In this document: positions 15,173-15,475 of the stretch, in pieces | Numbering within the stretch: position 1 is the first letter of the stretch | How the letters are laid out: each line of letters starts with the position of its first letter | Source of the DNA: Chryseobacterium sp. | Lineage (GTDB): Bacteria > Bacteroidota > Bacteroidia > Flavobacteriales > Weeksellaceae | Direction: 5' to 3' | Length of the DNA: 15,475 nt | Assembly (NCBI GenBank): GCA_030146295.1 | Contig: JASLCD010000222.1 | Location: 1 to 15,475, forward strand | Program-made: the position numbers and the translations under genes | The notes under the pieces: model-generated | The model's database searches: none | What the model was told of the DNA's origin: nothing | The model's input: only the letters and a program-made list of their open reading frames with translations

Positions 15173-15475
15173 ATCCTTTTACTGTATTTTGAATTTTATT
15201 TTGGTTGAAATAATAGATCGCCTGTTGGTTTTCTTCCTCCTCACCCTGAAGCTGCAGCAGAAGTTTTCCGAAATTGGAATTTCCGAAATATTCTACATCA
15301 GCTTTTAAAAGCTTGTAAGGGATTTTATATTGATTGTACAGTGTTGAAAGAATTTGTTCCACACTGATGTTTTCGTTAAGTTCTATTTCGACCAGCGGAA
15401 ATAAACCGTCTTTTGGTTCTTTCTGCAGTCTGCTGCTGAGTTCCTGTGGCAGGGTCATGATGTCTGAATTTATAA
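15165..15475 (-). CDS. metN: Methionine ABC transporter ATP-binding protein, C-terminal part only
   Basis: The frame stays open to the window edge. The ATG at 15458 is preceded by in-frame codons for INSDI, so it is an internal Met rather than the start. The 102 visible residues contain the NIL domain, the regulatory C-terminal domain of MetN: LVEIELNENISVEQILSTLY, then ADVEYFGNSNFGKLLLQLQG and a final NTVKGYA. In E. coli MetN this domain binds methionine and inhibits transport when internal methionine is high, so feedback control is expected here. The Walker and signature motifs lie outside the window. The 8-nt overlap with metI and the following metQ support the assignment. Confidence 0.88.
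   Translation of the reverse strand, partial: INSDIMTLPQELSSRLQKEPKDGLFPLVEIELNENISVEQILSTLYNQYKIPYKLLKADVEYFGNSNFGKLLLQLQGEEEENQQAIYYFNQNKIQNTVKGYA

Overview
The window looks like chromosomal DNA of a flavobacterium, most likely Chryseobacterium or a close Weeksellaceae relative. The reasons are the AT-rich base composition, genes without purine-rich ribosome binding sites, one good Bacteroidetes-type promoter (TTTG, 21-nt spacer, TATTTTTG), and protein families typical of the phylum (DUF2652, an OMP_b-brl_3 type receptor, a lipoprotein-tailed RND efflux operon). The genus is an inference from protein style, not from a marker gene.

Left part (1-8223, all plus strand): the 3' part of a calcineurin-like metallophosphoesterase cut by the window edge; an AraC-family regulator; then a compact tripartite RND efflux operon (periplasmic adaptor lipoprotein, 1046-residue inner-membrane HAE1 pump, TolC/OprM-type outer-membrane factor). 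The AraC gene lies just upstream in the same orientation. The gap before the adaptor holds two direct repeats exactly 21 bp apart, which is the geometry of an AraC-type operator. The operon ends in a hairpin terminator. A DUF2652 gene with a nucleotidyl-cyclase-like fold follows, with its own strong terminator.

Middle part (8224-11126): about 320 bp of AT-rich DNA, then an orphan TonB-dependent-receptor-like outer membrane protein with no SusD partner, and its terminator. Next is about 260 bp without a recognisable gene. It lies between two convergent terminators and has several short inverted repeats.

Right part (11127-15475, all minus strand): a secreted glycoside hydrolase family 3 beta-glucosidase (bglX-like), with a clear promoter overlaid by two adjacent palindromes. 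Upstream of it, read right to left, is a D-/L-methionine ABC importer in the order metN (only the C-terminal NIL domain is inside the window), metI, metQ, ending in a terminator. metN and metI overlap by 8 nt. metI and metQ are separated by an unusual 118-nt G-rich spacer with short repeats.

I found no prophage, insertion sequence, CRISPR array, tRNA, rRNA or defence system. The gene content is ordinary core and accessory material. The observations most worth checking are regulatory: the AraC direct repeats, the double palindrome at the GH3 promoter, the repeat-like spacer inside the met operon, and the catalytically doubtful cyclase-like DUF2652 protein.
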